From Vanessa cardui (taxonomy: Eukaryota; Arthropoda; Insecta; Lepidoptera; Nymphalidae): 64,000 nucleotides of DNA. Position numbers and translations under genes: made by a program. The notes beneath the pieces are model-generated. The model ran no database searches, was not told where the DNA came from, and was given only the letters and a program-made list of their open reading frames with translations. Position 1 is the stretch's first letter. Each line of letters begins with the position of its first letter. The stretch spans positions 441,501 to 505,500 of the forward strand of contig NC_061130.1 in the NCBI RefSeq assembly GCF_905220365.1, read 5' to 3'. This document shows, piece after piece, positions 48,379 through 59,267 of this stretch.

Positions 48379-48794
48379 TGAATCATGCCATCCTCCTTGG
48401 ACAGTGGCTGTACATTTATGTATTATAGTAGTTAAATATAAAGACAGCTCGCGTGCATTCCATGGTATAAAAAATATATATAAATTTATTCACCGGCCTA
48501 TAAATTATGTCAATGAATATAATCACGTCGATTGTTTATTGTTTTATTTCGTGAAAGAAGATTAACCTACGAACTATGTTATGATGAGTTCAGTTTATTT
48601 TATTTTAATAACAAAGAATTTTTTACATTGTTATTTATTATACTGATCGGTTGTAGATTTAAAGAGATTATTAAGACTAAATTAATAAAAAAAATCATAT
48701 TATTCATTAAAAGAGTACTTTTTAGAAAGAAACGCTCGGGTTCCATCATAGGACACCAATTACTGTAAATAACAGTATTGTAAATCTGTTTCTT

Positions 48795-48940
48795 TGAAAA
48801 GAGCAACTATGCGAGTTTCTTGCCGTTTCTTCTGGCTAGAAGCTGCTCTCCGAAACTGTGGTAGTATTTAATTATTGACGATTCAAAAACGCTTCATTGT
48901 AAAGTTTACTTGAATAAAATTGATTTGATTCGATTTGAAT
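48795..48940 (+). mobile_element. Family D retroelement 3' end, diverged
   Basis: TTTCTTGCCGTTTCTTCTGG, CTCTCCGAAACTGTGGTAGT, TACTTGAATAAAATTGATTT then GATTCGATTTGAATG. Confidence 0.68.
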
Positions 48941-48941
48941 G

Positions 48942-49190
48942 TTAAGGCTTTGAGCAATCCCGTCTGGATAGGTACCACTCTCTCGTAACATTGTGTACAA
49001 CGTAACAGTAATAATTAGTGTTATTATATTCCGGTAACTAGACGCAAGGAATATCAAATATTATTTCTCAAAGTTTGCGATGCAATAGCAATGTTGAAAA
49101 TGGTTAGTAATTTTTACAACGCTAACGTCTATAAGCGGTGGTGACCACTTACCCTTATGTGGCCAATTTGGCCACTATAACTTTTTTATA
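48942..49190 (+). mobile_element. Family B repeat, degenerate
   Basis: AAGGCTTTGAGCAATCCCGT, GATAGGTACCACTCTCTC, GGTGGTGACCACTTACCC, ending in TTTTTTATATAA; the middle is poorly conserved. Directly follows the family D fragment at 48795-48940. Confidence 0.65.
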
Positions 49191-50040
49191 TAAAATCATT
49201 TTCATCAAAATTCCTTGCATATTTTTAATCAAAGCACGGTTCATTAACTTATGTCAGATATATTAACTTAAGGACTAAGTTATCTTATCGGACAGTTTAG
49301 TAGTACACGCTGCTGTTTTAGATAAGATAGATTTTGTAAATAGTGCCCACAAAGTATTCAGATCAGCAATTTCAACGGAAGTCTTGCAAACATTGATAAA
49401 GAATGGTACTTTATTGGTATAAGATGATGTTAATTCATATTGGTCAAAACCTAAAACAATGGTCATAGTATTTTGGTAGCTCTTGAAATTAGCAGGATAA
49501 TATATATATAGCCAGAAACAATAATTGGGTGTGAGTTAAAAATGAAACTAGCTAAAATCATATACAACCTCTTTTCAATTATTTTACGATTAGATTAAAT
49601 TTCACCAGTATTTTTTTTAATGAAAAGAAACTAATAACTTCAATAGTTATGCTTTTCTAATTATTCCAAGGTATGATAATTTAAGGTAAATAAATCATTA
49701 TTCATCAGTGTCATTACAATTATTTGCAGTGTCATAACTGCGACGCCACTTTTACTATGTTCAGTTCAATGAAAAATTGTATAATAATTTTATGAAACTG
49801 TTAACACAATTTGATATATCTAAATTGTCGAAACAAAGTTACATAAATAAATGCATTCCATTAATACAATTTATTACAGTCCTAGATTATGCAGCAATGA
49901 TATGCAATCATATTTTCAATAAACCAGCATAACCCACAAGTGTAACAACCACCCACATTAAACCAGTGTGGTGTCATAACAACCTTTACTTAAGATAGGA
50001 AGGCTCTTGCCTACTATTAGATCCATTATTCTTTTTATTT
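49191..50040. other. Intron sequence, nothing recognised
   Basis: AT-rich. 49930-50010 (ACCCACATTAAACCAGTGTG) might be a family A remnant, too weak to call. Confidence 0.45.
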
Positions 50041-50295
50041 ATAAATAAATATAAATATTGGATAACATCACATACATTACTCTGACCCCAATGTAAGTAG
50101 CTAAAGCGTGGGTGTTATGGAAAATCGGAAGTAACGACGGTACCACAAACACCCAGACCCAAGACAAACAATAAAATGGAAAGAAAACTAATGGTAATCT
50201 ACATCGACTCGGCCGGGAATCGAACCCAGGAAGTGTTGATTGGCGTGAAACCCATGAAAACCGGTGTACACACTACTCGACCATGGAAGTTGTCA
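50041..50295 (-). mobile_element. SINE family C
   Basis: GACCCCAATGTAAGTAGCTA, CACAAACACCCAGACCCAAG, ACTCGGCCGGGAATCGAACC, CTCGACCATGGAAGTTGTCA. An overlapping plus-strand ORF is not a gene. Confidence 0.88.
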
Positions 50296-50461
50296 TTGTT
50301 TATTACTTATAGAAGAATAGATATACACTGGGCTAATGGTATATATTTTATCATAATAGTCGCCATTACTCATACATAAAGATTGTAATCGGTGATATAG
50401 AAAGATACAAAGAGAACATATAGTAAATATGTATTGTAAAATATAGTAAATATGTATTATA

Positions 50462-50575
50462 CTAATCGATTTCCGCGGCTTTGCCTTCCTAGGGATTAAA
50501 GCTTTACACTAAATTTTACCAAATTTGGTTCAGAGATTTAGCCGTGATAGCGTACATAGTAGATAGATGTATTGC
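50462..50575 (+). repeat. Family G-like repeat
   Basis: TCGATTTCCGCGGCTTTGCC, AAATTTTACCAAATTTGGTT then CAGAGATTTAGCCGTGA. Confidence 0.45.
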
Positions 50576-51705
50576 ATATATTTACTAAACAATTAATTCG
50601 GTTCCAAATTTATCAAATAGCACAATTTTTCAAAAAAGTATACGGATCTGAATCCGTAATCTTCATGCATAATATTTGGTGCAGCTCATGCTTAATGACG
50701 CAAGCAGTTAATCTGATTATTTATGTCTGCTTGAATGTTCGCTTGTTATAATACAGAATTATGCAATGCAATAATTTTCGTGACCGAATTTTGGACTCTG
50801 CGAGCAATTTTATCAGGTACAGAGAAGATATAAAAAGGTACACGCGTGTTCACAAAATTAGTGCACTCTCTTTTCTACTTAGTCCTAATTGGCAATTGGA
50901 GAAGGCTGGAGAGATCGAATGGCAAAGGCTTTGTGGGCTTTTAGAGGCAAATGTAGATCTATTAACGTAGATGTGTTAAGAATTATTGGGCAAAAAAACT
51001 GTTAATACCTAAAAACTGTTAATAATTAGGAATTTGGACCTAAAGTGTTGGATCTACAGTTGTTAAACAGCAGTAGTACGTTGATTAAAGTTGTTTGAAC
51101 TGATTTTTCTGCATGATAATTGATATTTTCGTTAATTGGTTTGGGTTTCGCGCAAACTCGTTCAACATAAAAAAGTCTGTAACCAAATCTTATGCTTTAT
51201 AAGAAACTCGTTTTAAGGGTTTATTAAAAAAGTATGTAAGAAAAGTGAGCTTAGATCATTTTGTATAAAACTTATTCTGAGCCCCAATAATCCGTAAATT
51301 ATAATGCCTACATCTTAATTCAAGTGCTTGGTTACTTCGATGAGAAATTCCATTACGATAACTATGGTTATGGTTATCGGTTGATAAAGATGGTTTGGTT
51401 GTTAGGATAACAGAGAAAGCTACTTTCGCATTTATAATATTTGCATGGATATAAGTTACACCTAAAAATAATGAACACTAAAAACTATTTGAATTTGAAG
51501 AATAATATCATAAAAAATATTGAATTATCTAAAAAAGAATCATCGCTAAATCAAACAAGCCAATAAAATAATATTCATCATCCTTAGAGACATCGATTGA
51601 CTTTTAATTCGACTAAAACAATAAAATACCATAGTTTTGTATAATATCTTGTTAATAGACCAATTTGACCAAATGATAAATTATGATGATTTTTAATGCC
51701 ATTAA
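50576..51705. other. Intron sequence with one unassigned short ORF
   Basis: ORF 50761-50970 (plus) is less AT-biased than most but matches nothing I know. The rest is AT-rich. Confidence 0.4.
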
Positions 51706-51942
51706 TGATGACCTCCATGGTCGAGTGGTATGTACACCAGTTTTCATGGGTACGCTACTCCGAGGTCCCGGGTTCGATTCCCGAGTCGATGTAGATTACC
51801 AAAAGTTTTCTATGTTGTCTTGGGTCTGGGTGTTTGTGGTACCGTCGTTACGTCTGATTGTCCATAACACAAGTCCTTCAGCTACTTACATTGGGATCAG
51901 AGTAATGTACGTGATGTTGTCTCATATTTATATATTTATAGA
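51706..51942 (+). mobile_element. SINE family C
   Basis: GATGACCTCCATGGTCGAGT, GTCCCGGGTTCGATTCCCGA, TTGTCTTGGGTCTGGGTGTT, ACATTGGGATCAGAGTAATG and a TATATTTATA tail. Confidence 0.9.
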
Positions 51943-53689
51943 TGTTCCCACTGATATGATAATATCGCGACTTCTATAATACTTCTAAAAAATGCCACAT
52001 GTAGGCTTAGGTATGTATTTGTTCTTCGTGTTTCGATTTTCAATATTTTTAAAAAAGGAAGACGACACGTGAAGTGAACGGACCTATTACGTGAACGTGT
52101 CAAGCGTGATAAGCGATAACAAGCTGAATGTCGTTTTCGATAAAAATGAAAGTAGCCTGTATCGGTGCTCCGTGTAAAATATGCGAGGCGCCTTGAAACT
52201 CGTAACAAGGATATACGAAACTGGATTTAGATTAAAATAAAGACATTTCGCCTTCACGCGAATGCAAATGACAGATTTTACTTAAATAAATATTTTTGAG
52301 TCGAATTATTGAGTTCTGTACAATGCTAACACCTCAGCAATGAGTATGGTGGTGTGAATTAACCCTAAAGATTTTATAGATCTAACTGTTTCTAAAACGT
52401 TGATTAAAGGAAACTGATTTCAATTTAATTTTATTCGTGATTGGTTGATTGCAGCTTATGACGTAATAGAAGACCAATGAGAGTCCAGATTGGAGCCACA
52501 TTAATCAAGACTTGGATCAATCTTTCAGAAACTTCAAATATTTCTGAAAATATAATACGAGCCTTTTGTTAATTTCTGGACACAGGTGACAAGGGTCTTT
52601 TATTTGTGACTCGCGACCCGCCTCATATTCGCACAGGTGCCAATTATTAATGAAGGAAATGATATGATATCAATGTCATTTATCCTGTATAGCACTCAGG
52701 AATGATGTATATATAAGTTCCGAATATTAGCCCTACACACAAACATGTACCTACCTATTTGTACTATCATAGTATAAATCAATTTCACCGTTCAAAATTT
52801 GAGATATAAATTTTGGTAAATAAGATTTTTGTTTTTTTTTTTTTTAATTATATACGAAAGTAGTAGAGTAATTAAAAATTATTTAAGTAAATGTATGTAA
52901 GTGTGATGTGCTCCAAACCGGTTCCCTCGATGGTAATGTTTCTGATAGCTTATCTAGTATCTTTCACCTTACCAATACAATTAACGACTACTAAATTAAT
53001 TAAACAGAATATAACCTTAAATACCTTAATTATTGTCTAATTTTAATTAAAAGAGAAAACCCCGAGTAATACTTACTGTAAGAGGTTCTTATAAAGTCGA
53101 GTTTAAAATATTAAACTGTATCTTAGAATATATATTTAGTTAACTAACTGTAATTTTATATATCACCAAAAAAACAGTTTTCAGAAATTTCCTCTTTTAT
53201 AACTTTGAGCATTTCGAAAGGAAATAGATATGAAATTAATTTCGTATGATTATTTAATGGTTGCTTTCAATGTTAACTCAGTTAGTGCATGAAATATATT
53301 TTCCGGTAATGAATTCTTGATTTGCTTTAGATCTAAGATCAAAAAACTTGACAACTACACACATTATCTAAATATTAAAATTAAGATAATAAACAAAAAT
53401 ATACACACTAAACCGTAACATAATCCACTTACAATAAAAAAATAGGTTCTTATGTAATACACGTATTATCTCAACAGTAATTTTAATATAATCAAAATTA
53501 ACATACTAATAACTTAAATATTATAATATGAATTTCACCCACATATTATGCAGTTTTACTTTATTAAGACATACAAAGTAAAGTCGGAATACATTATATT
53601 TACAGTAAATAACTATTATATAGTATACTCGTATAAATATCGTGGTTATATTATGTAGCGATATGTTGTATTTTATATAGGAGGATTTA
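51943..53689. other. Intron sequence, one less AT-rich patch
   Basis: 52060-52210 has more CG dinucleotides than its neighbours (GACGACACGTGAAGTGAACG, GATAAGCGATAACAAGC), with no gene recognised. 52600-53689 is very AT-rich. 53914-54503 next to exon 1 shows nothing. Confidence 0.4.
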
Positions 53690-53913
53690 TTTATTATATA
53701 GGTATTTGGACAAGAAAAGAGACCACCTGATGGTAAGTGGTCACCACCGGTCATAGACAATGGCATTAGTGAGTAAGTAAGTAATATTAACCATTCCCAA
53801 GGTGGTTGAACTGAGAACTCATTCTACACACCAATATTGTTTCTTTGGCGGTATACCTCATTAGTGGATGGTACCCATTAAGACGAGCTTGTACAGAGCC
53901 CTACCACCAGGTA
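53690..53913 (-). mobile_element. Family B repeat, internally deleted
   Basis: AGAGACCACCTGATGGTAAG, ATAGACAATGGCATTAG, CCTCATTAGTGGATGGTACC, AGAGCCCTACCACCAGGTAA. The centre of the element is shortened. Confidence 0.75.
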
Positions 53914-54503
53914 AGAATTTTTCAGACATGATGCAAACAACAATGCACTAAATTAATGATTGTTGTATCTGTAGTATTCGCAAACTTTAATTTATTAAAA
54001 AAAAAAAAACTGTGGTACTTGTGGAAATTTCTAAGTAGAATAGAAATTACTGATTAGATTTCTAACTTCATGCAAATAACTCAGTCAAGTAACGTAAGAA
54101 GACTTATAAGTCTGTATCAATTGTTCTATCTAGTTTGTTAATTAAAATTGCCAATTAAAGAGAACGTTTTAATAATTGGCGGCACCCTTTGGTACAACGT
54201 TGATAAAAACTAAATTACATTATTCCTCGATCACATTAACTGTTTACCTCAAAACTATTAATAAACCTTCGCGTAATTAATTCCCATAATTATTACATTC
54301 AACTAATTACATTAAATTAAATAAGCGATATTATACGTTCTTGAATACATATTATCACATATGTCATTTTTAAATTAAATAAATGTCACTTTATATAATG
54401 AATATTAAGGGAACGTTAATTAATATAAATCAAATTAAATACTGCATCCAGTTTCGGTCATGCGCACTGCGGATAACAGCTGATTCTATAAACAAGCTAT
54501 TAC

Positions 54504-54596
54504 CTTAGTTGGGGTTGTGTCAGGCTGCATGTAGTAAAACAGGACGAATATCCAAGCGGCGCCGAGGCCAAAAACAATTTTCACGTTGCGCCTCAT
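54504..54596 (-). CDS. Pgant2: Pgant2/GALNT2 coding exon 1 (start codon and membrane anchor)
   Basis: First coding exon of a polypeptide N-acetylgalactosaminyltransferase, which transfers GalNAc from UDP-GalNAc to Ser/Thr in the Golgi. Seen directly: ATG at 54596-54594, 31 codons, then AAG followed by a GTAATA donor at 54503. The peptide begins MRRNVKIVFGLGAAWIF and ends in PTK. Residues 1-6 are a basic cytosolic tip, and about 7-23 form one hydrophobic segment, the type II signal anchor expected of this family. An in-frame TAA lies four codons upstream, and the context CAAAATG suits an insect start. The exon ends in phase 0, matching the acceptor of the exon at 3686, 50.8 kb away. The short MRR tip plus anchor resembles GALNT2 relatives. 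An unrecognised tiny exon in the long intron cannot be excluded, but none is needed. Confidence 0.93.
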
Positions 54597-54840
54597 TTTG
54601 ACACTTTAACACACGATTTTTTAAACAGCGTGATCGTTTTTATTTCGCGGTTGGTATGCGAGCAGCGCGCGGCCGCGCTATCGGCTGCGGCATGCGGACT
54701 AAGCGCTCGTCTCGGAAGGCAGATTACGAATGGCGTTGTTTGTCGGACATGCGCGTATCGGACCTCGCTGAAATAGAACGAGCTTGCACCGGGTGTGATA
54801 CGCGCCACAATGCATTGTTTTTTTTGTTACTGATAAGCGT
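54597..54840 (-). promoter_or_regulatory. Pgant2: CpG-rich 5' UTR / probable Pgant2 promoter region
   Basis: Immediately upstream of the start codon the AT-rich background gives way to a CpG-rich block (densest around 54655-54800, with GCGCGCGGCCGCGC at about 54664). No coding frame continues into it. On the minus strand a TCAGT match to the arthropod initiator lies at 54833-54829. A pyrimidine-rich CTATTTCAG at 54776-54768 could instead be a 3' splice site used by an upstream non-coding exon. No convincing TATA box was seen. Position and composition support a promoter/5' UTR; the exact start site is inference. Confidence 0.55.
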
Positions 54841-55040
54841 TTAACGTTACAGATGATAGTGAAAGTGTTCTCGGATTGGGAAGGGTTATGCATTTCGGTT
54901 TATTTAATATTTTATTGTACGCATAGTGAAATTACATTTGTAGGTGTATATATGTATGTATACAAACCTTGTTTGTTAAAGGTAAATATTTAAGTGTATT
55001 ATTGATACATTGATGTTTGTATCCATATGAATATGATATA

Positions 55041-55230
55041 TGACACCGGCTCCAAATATTACAATAACTATAACTATGTTATATAATCGTAAATCGACTT
55101 TTAGTAGTCTAATATTTTTCATATCATTTTACTCTGGAGGACTCTAAAAAATATGTTGAATACGCAATTATTTTTATTACTTTTATTTGTTTGAAGTCAG
55201 TTTTTCTTTTTGTTGAAATTTTTATTTATT
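55041..55230 (+). mobile_element. Solo copy of the 8919-9144 arm
   Basis: Starts TGACACCGGCTCCAAATATT and ends TTTTTATTTATT, following the right arm of the fold-back at 8543-9144 in the same order. It has scattered substitutions and one deletion of about 36 bp (the part corresponding to about 9068-9103). The outer end coincides with the arm end of the intact element. It lies about 450 bp upstream of the Pgant2 start codon. Confidence 0.75.
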
Positions 55231-56331
55231 CACAAGCTATCAAAATTCGTTAAGAAGTTTATAAAGCTGAAAATGTGATCTGCTGTCCTTCCGCCCAAGG
55301 ATTAACCGCGGTCTTGCTACTATTGTTACTTTGTGAGGAAAATGCCATGATTTTAACGTGTTCCCTGCACATCGCGGAGCGCCAGCAGATCTTATCTGTT
55401 AACTAGTTCAGGGTTCGATTTGAGTGACGTTTGCATTCATTAAGTCACAGCTTGCAACAATCAATCGATTAGAAAAATACGCCACGTATATGGCTCACCA
55501 CTACATGAAATATCTGGGGAAATGGAACAGCTATGGCAATGCGTAATAGTTAGGGAGCTGTTATGTTATACATATCATAAAGTTGGAAGTATTTCAATTC
55601 TATTTAAACTTTTTGTTTCGTTGAAATTGTATAACTCTTTCAATGTTTTTTTTTTTTTTTTTGTTAACGTGGATAATTATTTTTGGGATAATTTTTTTTT
55701 AAATTTTATATTATAACTAGCTTTGCCACGAATTCGTGTGAATTTAATAAAAAATTATTGTGTATAGATTTAGATGTAAAAAAACATAATCTTCATAATT
55801 CATTATTACAACTGTAAAACTGACGGACTCATAAACTGTAGCAACGTTCATTTGAAATAGACATTTTAAACAATTATTCAATTTAGTTTCAATAAATATA
55901 AATTTAAGAGCGTATTATTATGTAGTAAAAGCGTATGTAGGTATGTCTTAAGCGTAAGTTTCTATGCTGTAAAAAACCATCAAATATTATTAAAAACAAA
56001 AAAGTTTAATTTGTGTCTGGTTGTATTAATTATGATCAATAGACAGTCTCGACATTTTTATTTAATTTTCATCAAAAAAGTTTGTATACTTATCAAAAAA
56101 AATAATTCGAAATTATATTAAAACTTAAACTTTGCTGTAGTTTATGAGTCTGTGTATTAGTATCGGGATGCAACATTATTGTTTGTTCGTTGTCAACACT
56201 GGTGACGATGAATGAGTGCGTTGATCTCACCTGATAAGAAATACGCAGTGTTTTATACAATGTATCTTTTGTGTAGCAATGTTACTTGATGAGAACGATC
56301 AATTCTCATATTTAGATGTCGAAGTTATTTC
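55231..56331. other. Upstream flank of Pgant2, nothing recognised
   Basis: 55260-55450 is moderately GC-containing (CCGCCCAAGGATTAACCGCG). A 17-nt T run is at about 55645. 55700-56330 is AT-rich and may include a family G trace (AACTAGCTTTGCCACGAATT at 55716). Confidence 0.4.
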
Positions 56332-56445
56332 TTGGTAAGGCTTTGTGCAAGCCCGTCTGGTTAGGTACCAACCACTCATAAGACATTCTACTCCCAAACA
56401 AACGTACTCAGTATTGTTGTGTTCCGGTTTGAAAATGAGTGAGTT
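56332..56445 (+). mobile_element. Family B repeat, left half of an interrupted copy
   Basis: TTGGTAAGGCTTTGTGCAAG ... CTCAGTATTGTTGTGTTCCG then GTTTGAAAATGAGTGAGT. The right half continues at 56758. Confidence 0.75.
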
Positions 56446-56757
56446 AATAACGGACCAGGACCCGCTGGATTGTAGTAATAAGAATAACGCATATACTGCT
56501 ACATATTTTTACTATATATATTATTTATTGTAGATTATGTATATGTTTTTTAAAGTATTAAAAAAAAAGAAAATGTCAATGTGGGCCACGCCTCCCAAGA
56601 AGACGACAATAATGAAATCCAGCTAAGGTCTGCTGATGTTTAGTATAAAATATAAAACGCCAAAATCTTTAATATAAAATGTAAAAAAAAGGCACGGGCA
56701 TCTGCGTGCCTGTGGATGTTGTAAATTTAATTTAAAAAAATGTGTGAGTTTCGTATA
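56446..56757. other. Unclassified insertion of about 312 bp inside a family B repeat
   Basis: It lies exactly where family B copies continue from GAGTGAGCC to TACAGGCACAA. AT-rich, with a run of nine A, a GGCACG...CGTGCC stem-loop (about 56692-56711) and no ORF. Its termini were not matched to a known element. Confidence 0.45.
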
Positions 56758-56905
56758 CTGGCACAAGATACATAATATGTTAATTGCCATGGTTGATGGC
56801 GTATTGGTGATTTAAGGAATGGTTAATATTTTTTTTACAGCTGTGATGACCACTTACCATCATTGGGCACGTTTGCTCGTCCGCCTAAATATACCGTAAA
56901 AATGT
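56758..56905 (+). mobile_element. Family B repeat, right half of an interrupted copy
   Basis: CTGGCACAAGATACATAATA, GGTTGATGGCGTATTGGTGA, TTAAGGAATGGTTAATATTT, ATGACCACTTACCATCA, ending CTAAATATACCGTAAAAATG. Confidence 0.75.
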
Positions 56906-57147
56906 TATATGTCAGAGTGGAGTCAGATGTGCAGTGGAGACCTTCCCCGAACATGACCTGACCAAAATTATGACTTGGTATTTGACTGGTGTCAGGTTGT
57001 GTTAACGATTGCACAGGTAACCAACAAGAATGGCATGCGTGAAACTCATTGACCTAAATTAGATAACCCACTTCATTGAAAGGATGTGCGTCTTAAGTCT
57101 TCGATAAGACAAGCTAAAACATTATATATTAAATTAAACATATATTG

Positions 57148-57373
57148 AGCTGAGATATCCCAGTGGTTAGAACGTGTGCTTCTTAACCGATGATTGCGAG
57201 TTCAAACCCAGGCAAGCACCACTATATATATGTGCTTAATTTGTGTTTATAATTCATCTCGTGCTTGGCGGTGAAGGAAAACATCATCAAGGAATATGTT
57301 CCAAACCCTCTCCTTAATGGAAGAGGAGGCCTTATCCCAGCAATGGGAAATTTACAGGCTGTTACTTTACTTT
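57148..57373 (+). mobile_element. SINE family A, deleted body, with target-site duplication
   Basis: AGCTGAGATATCCCAGTGGT head, GAGTTCAAACCC B box; the body jumps from GGAAAACATCATCAA to GGAATATGTTCC, then GCAATGGGAAATTTACAGGC and a TTACTTTACTT tail. The 11-bp AACATATATTG is repeated at 57137-57147 and 57374-57384. Confidence 0.9.
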
Positions 57374-57423
57374 AACATATATTGTACCATCTAAAAGTAA
57401 TACTTATTATAATTGCATTCCGA

Positions 57424-57607
57424 TTTGGAGGGTGAATTAGAATGTAAGTTGTAACTACAGGCACGAAGGACATCTTAGCTCCGAAAGTTGATGGCGCATT
57501 GCCGACATAAGGAATGGTTAAATTTTTGAGAGAACTATTGTCCATGGGCGGTGGTGACTGCTTACTATCAAGTTGCCCATTTGTCCTACCGTCTACAGCA
57601 TAAAAAC
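57424..57607 (+). mobile_element. Family B repeat, right two-thirds
   Basis: GTAACTACAGGCACGAAGGA, CATCTTAGCTCCGAAAGTTG, CGACATAAGGAATGGTTAAA, GGCGGTGGTGACTGCTTACT. Confidence 0.72.
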
Positions 57608-57835
57608 AGCATTCACTGCTTTATTACACATTTACCAAAAAAGTTATAAATAAAGTTTAACTTTGCTAACATTGCGTTAAACCATATTTCTTTGTAGTTC
57701 CAAAAAGTGTCGTACTGGTTAAAATAATCTTGCAAAATTCTACGGTATTATTTTCCAGATACTTATTTTCCAGCTCCTGCCAGCCGCTACTTTGGGCTAC
57801 TCGCATCCAGTCGCAGGAGCTATACAAGTAGCCCA

Positions 57836-57900
57836 AGAACGATCATAGTGGCGTGCAATTGGAGAGGCCTATGTCCAGCAGTGGACGAATATGGCCTGTT
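57836..57900 (+). mobile_element. LINE tail fragment (GGCCTATGTCCAGCAGTGGAC type)
   Basis: AGTGGCGTGCAATTGGAGAG followed by CCTATGTCCAGCAGTGGACG, matching 31276-31326 closely. Severely 5'-truncated. Confidence 0.5.
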
Positions 57901-59050
57901 GATCATAGTTATTTTACCTTTCCAACTGCGGATGCTGTAAAAATTAGCCATGGAATAATAATCACGGAAGATAAATGAAGATTCTACTGAAAATACAATT
58001 ATAAAATATACCTAACAGGTTTTTTAAAAAAAATATTGTCATTAAATTTGGTTACCTACACTATTATTGTTCACTCATTTTTACGCAATTTGCGTTGTTG
58101 CAAGTTTTATAAACGTTGCAAATTATGTCGTAACCGTAAGTTTTACAAGAGCTCCGTAATAATACGGAAAACTAACATACCTATAAAAGCCTTCCCAATG
58201 AGGGTAGGCGTGAAGGAAATACTTTATGAGTTATAAGCGAGTCTTCCCACGGGTACAATAAGGGTCTATATATGACTTTCGGATTGAAGAACAAATATAA
58301 AAAGAAAAAATTATTGGTTTTTTTTTTCGCCCCGGAAAATTTAAACTAAGGGCTTTCTTCTTTTCATGCATGTACCTTTCCTGAAACGTTCACTTGATTG
58401 CCTTTGTTTATTCATCATATTATATATTTCATCATATATTTATTCATAGAAATCGTATTTAAATCTTAATATATTTTACTTTTTTATCTATTAATAATTT
58501 TAGTATTATTTATGTTTAACATTTAATACTAACATTTTTAATGTATTTAATGATATGTACTTATTGACTGGCTACTTATAACTCAAATTAAATGGTAGAA
58601 TATCAAGTGAATGATAACAAGGCGTATCCAAAGCACACTTCTTAATAATGTTGCTAGCATTTTCGTGATTGATTCCTCACTGCAATGACTTTTGCATTGT
58701 AAATAATTCATACAAAAAAAAAGTGTATAAAAAATTTGCAATTGATATATTGCCGTTAGTGGTATTGACTGTAATTTGGGATGACTTTAGACCTTATTAT
58801 TATTCCGAAGATCGAAATAAAAAGTAGTAGGTCCTAAGTAGTAACCTATTTTTGTGTTAATACTTAATATGTAATAATTGTTAAATTGAAAAATGATTAT
58901 AATATTTTCTTTGTTAAAAATAAAATGTATTGTGTAAAGTTAAGTTTAATGTATAAATTAAACTAACATTAATCTACTTTTGTTTTTTGACAAACATACC
59001 ATCTCCATTTAAAAACGACTTGTACTTAATTTTCGCACATTTTAAACAAC
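57901..59050. other. Upstream flank, nothing recognised
   Basis: AT-rich. The ORF 58036-58236 has a Cys/Arg/Lys-rich stretch (RNLRCCKFYKRCKLCRNRKF) from an imperfect local duplication (TGCAAGTTTTATAAACG / TAAGTTTTACAAG). Not a convincing gene. Confidence 0.4.
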
Positions 59051-59135
59051 TAACGCCATCTAGTACCATCACGTGAAATTCCATCATAGAGTTGTTGACT
59101 TTAATAGTTTCAATAATACACCGCTAGATGGCATA
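59051..59135. repeat. Inverted GCCATCTAG motif pair
   Basis: CGCCATCTAG near 59054-59063 and CTAGATGGC near 59124-59132 face each other about 60 bp apart. The motif is common in lepidopteran intergenic repeats (from memory). A small fold-back is possible; too short to classify. Confidence 0.35.
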
Positions 59136-59267
59136 AATAAATAAAATTAAAACTTAAAGTAAAACGAAGTCATTTGACTCGATATTTATTTTATTAATAT
59201 TTTCTTAGAGGTTATAATTGCTTAGCAAATACCTGAAAAAATGGGAATAACGAATATTTTTATCAAT

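Larger units (their letters stand above)
3687..54503 (-). other. Pgant2: Intron 1 of Pgant2 (50,817 bp)
   Basis: Bounded by GTAATA at 54503 and TTTTTGTTACAG ending at 3687. Both flanking exons end or begin in phase 0, so direct splicing keeps the frame. The interior consists of SINEs, LINE tails, Helitron-like and fold-back repeats and AT-rich sequence without recognised coding exons. Long first introns often hold enhancers, but none can be named from sequence alone. Confidence 0.85.

Noticed and set aside
51683..51979. 98-aa ORF (and similar ones at 1254, 37188, 43687, 50176)
   Set aside because: Translations of family C SINEs; the same peptide pieces (VVCTPVFMGT) recur because the repeat recurs.
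54593..54893. Overlapping ORFs on both strands at the 5' end of Pgant2
   Set aside because: They are in other frames than the MRRNVK start and reflect the CpG-rich leader lacking stop codons.
58036..58236. Cys/Arg/Lys-rich ORF resembling a zinc-binding peptide
   Set aside because: The Cys spacing comes from a local sequence duplication and there is no recognisable zinc-finger pattern or splice context.
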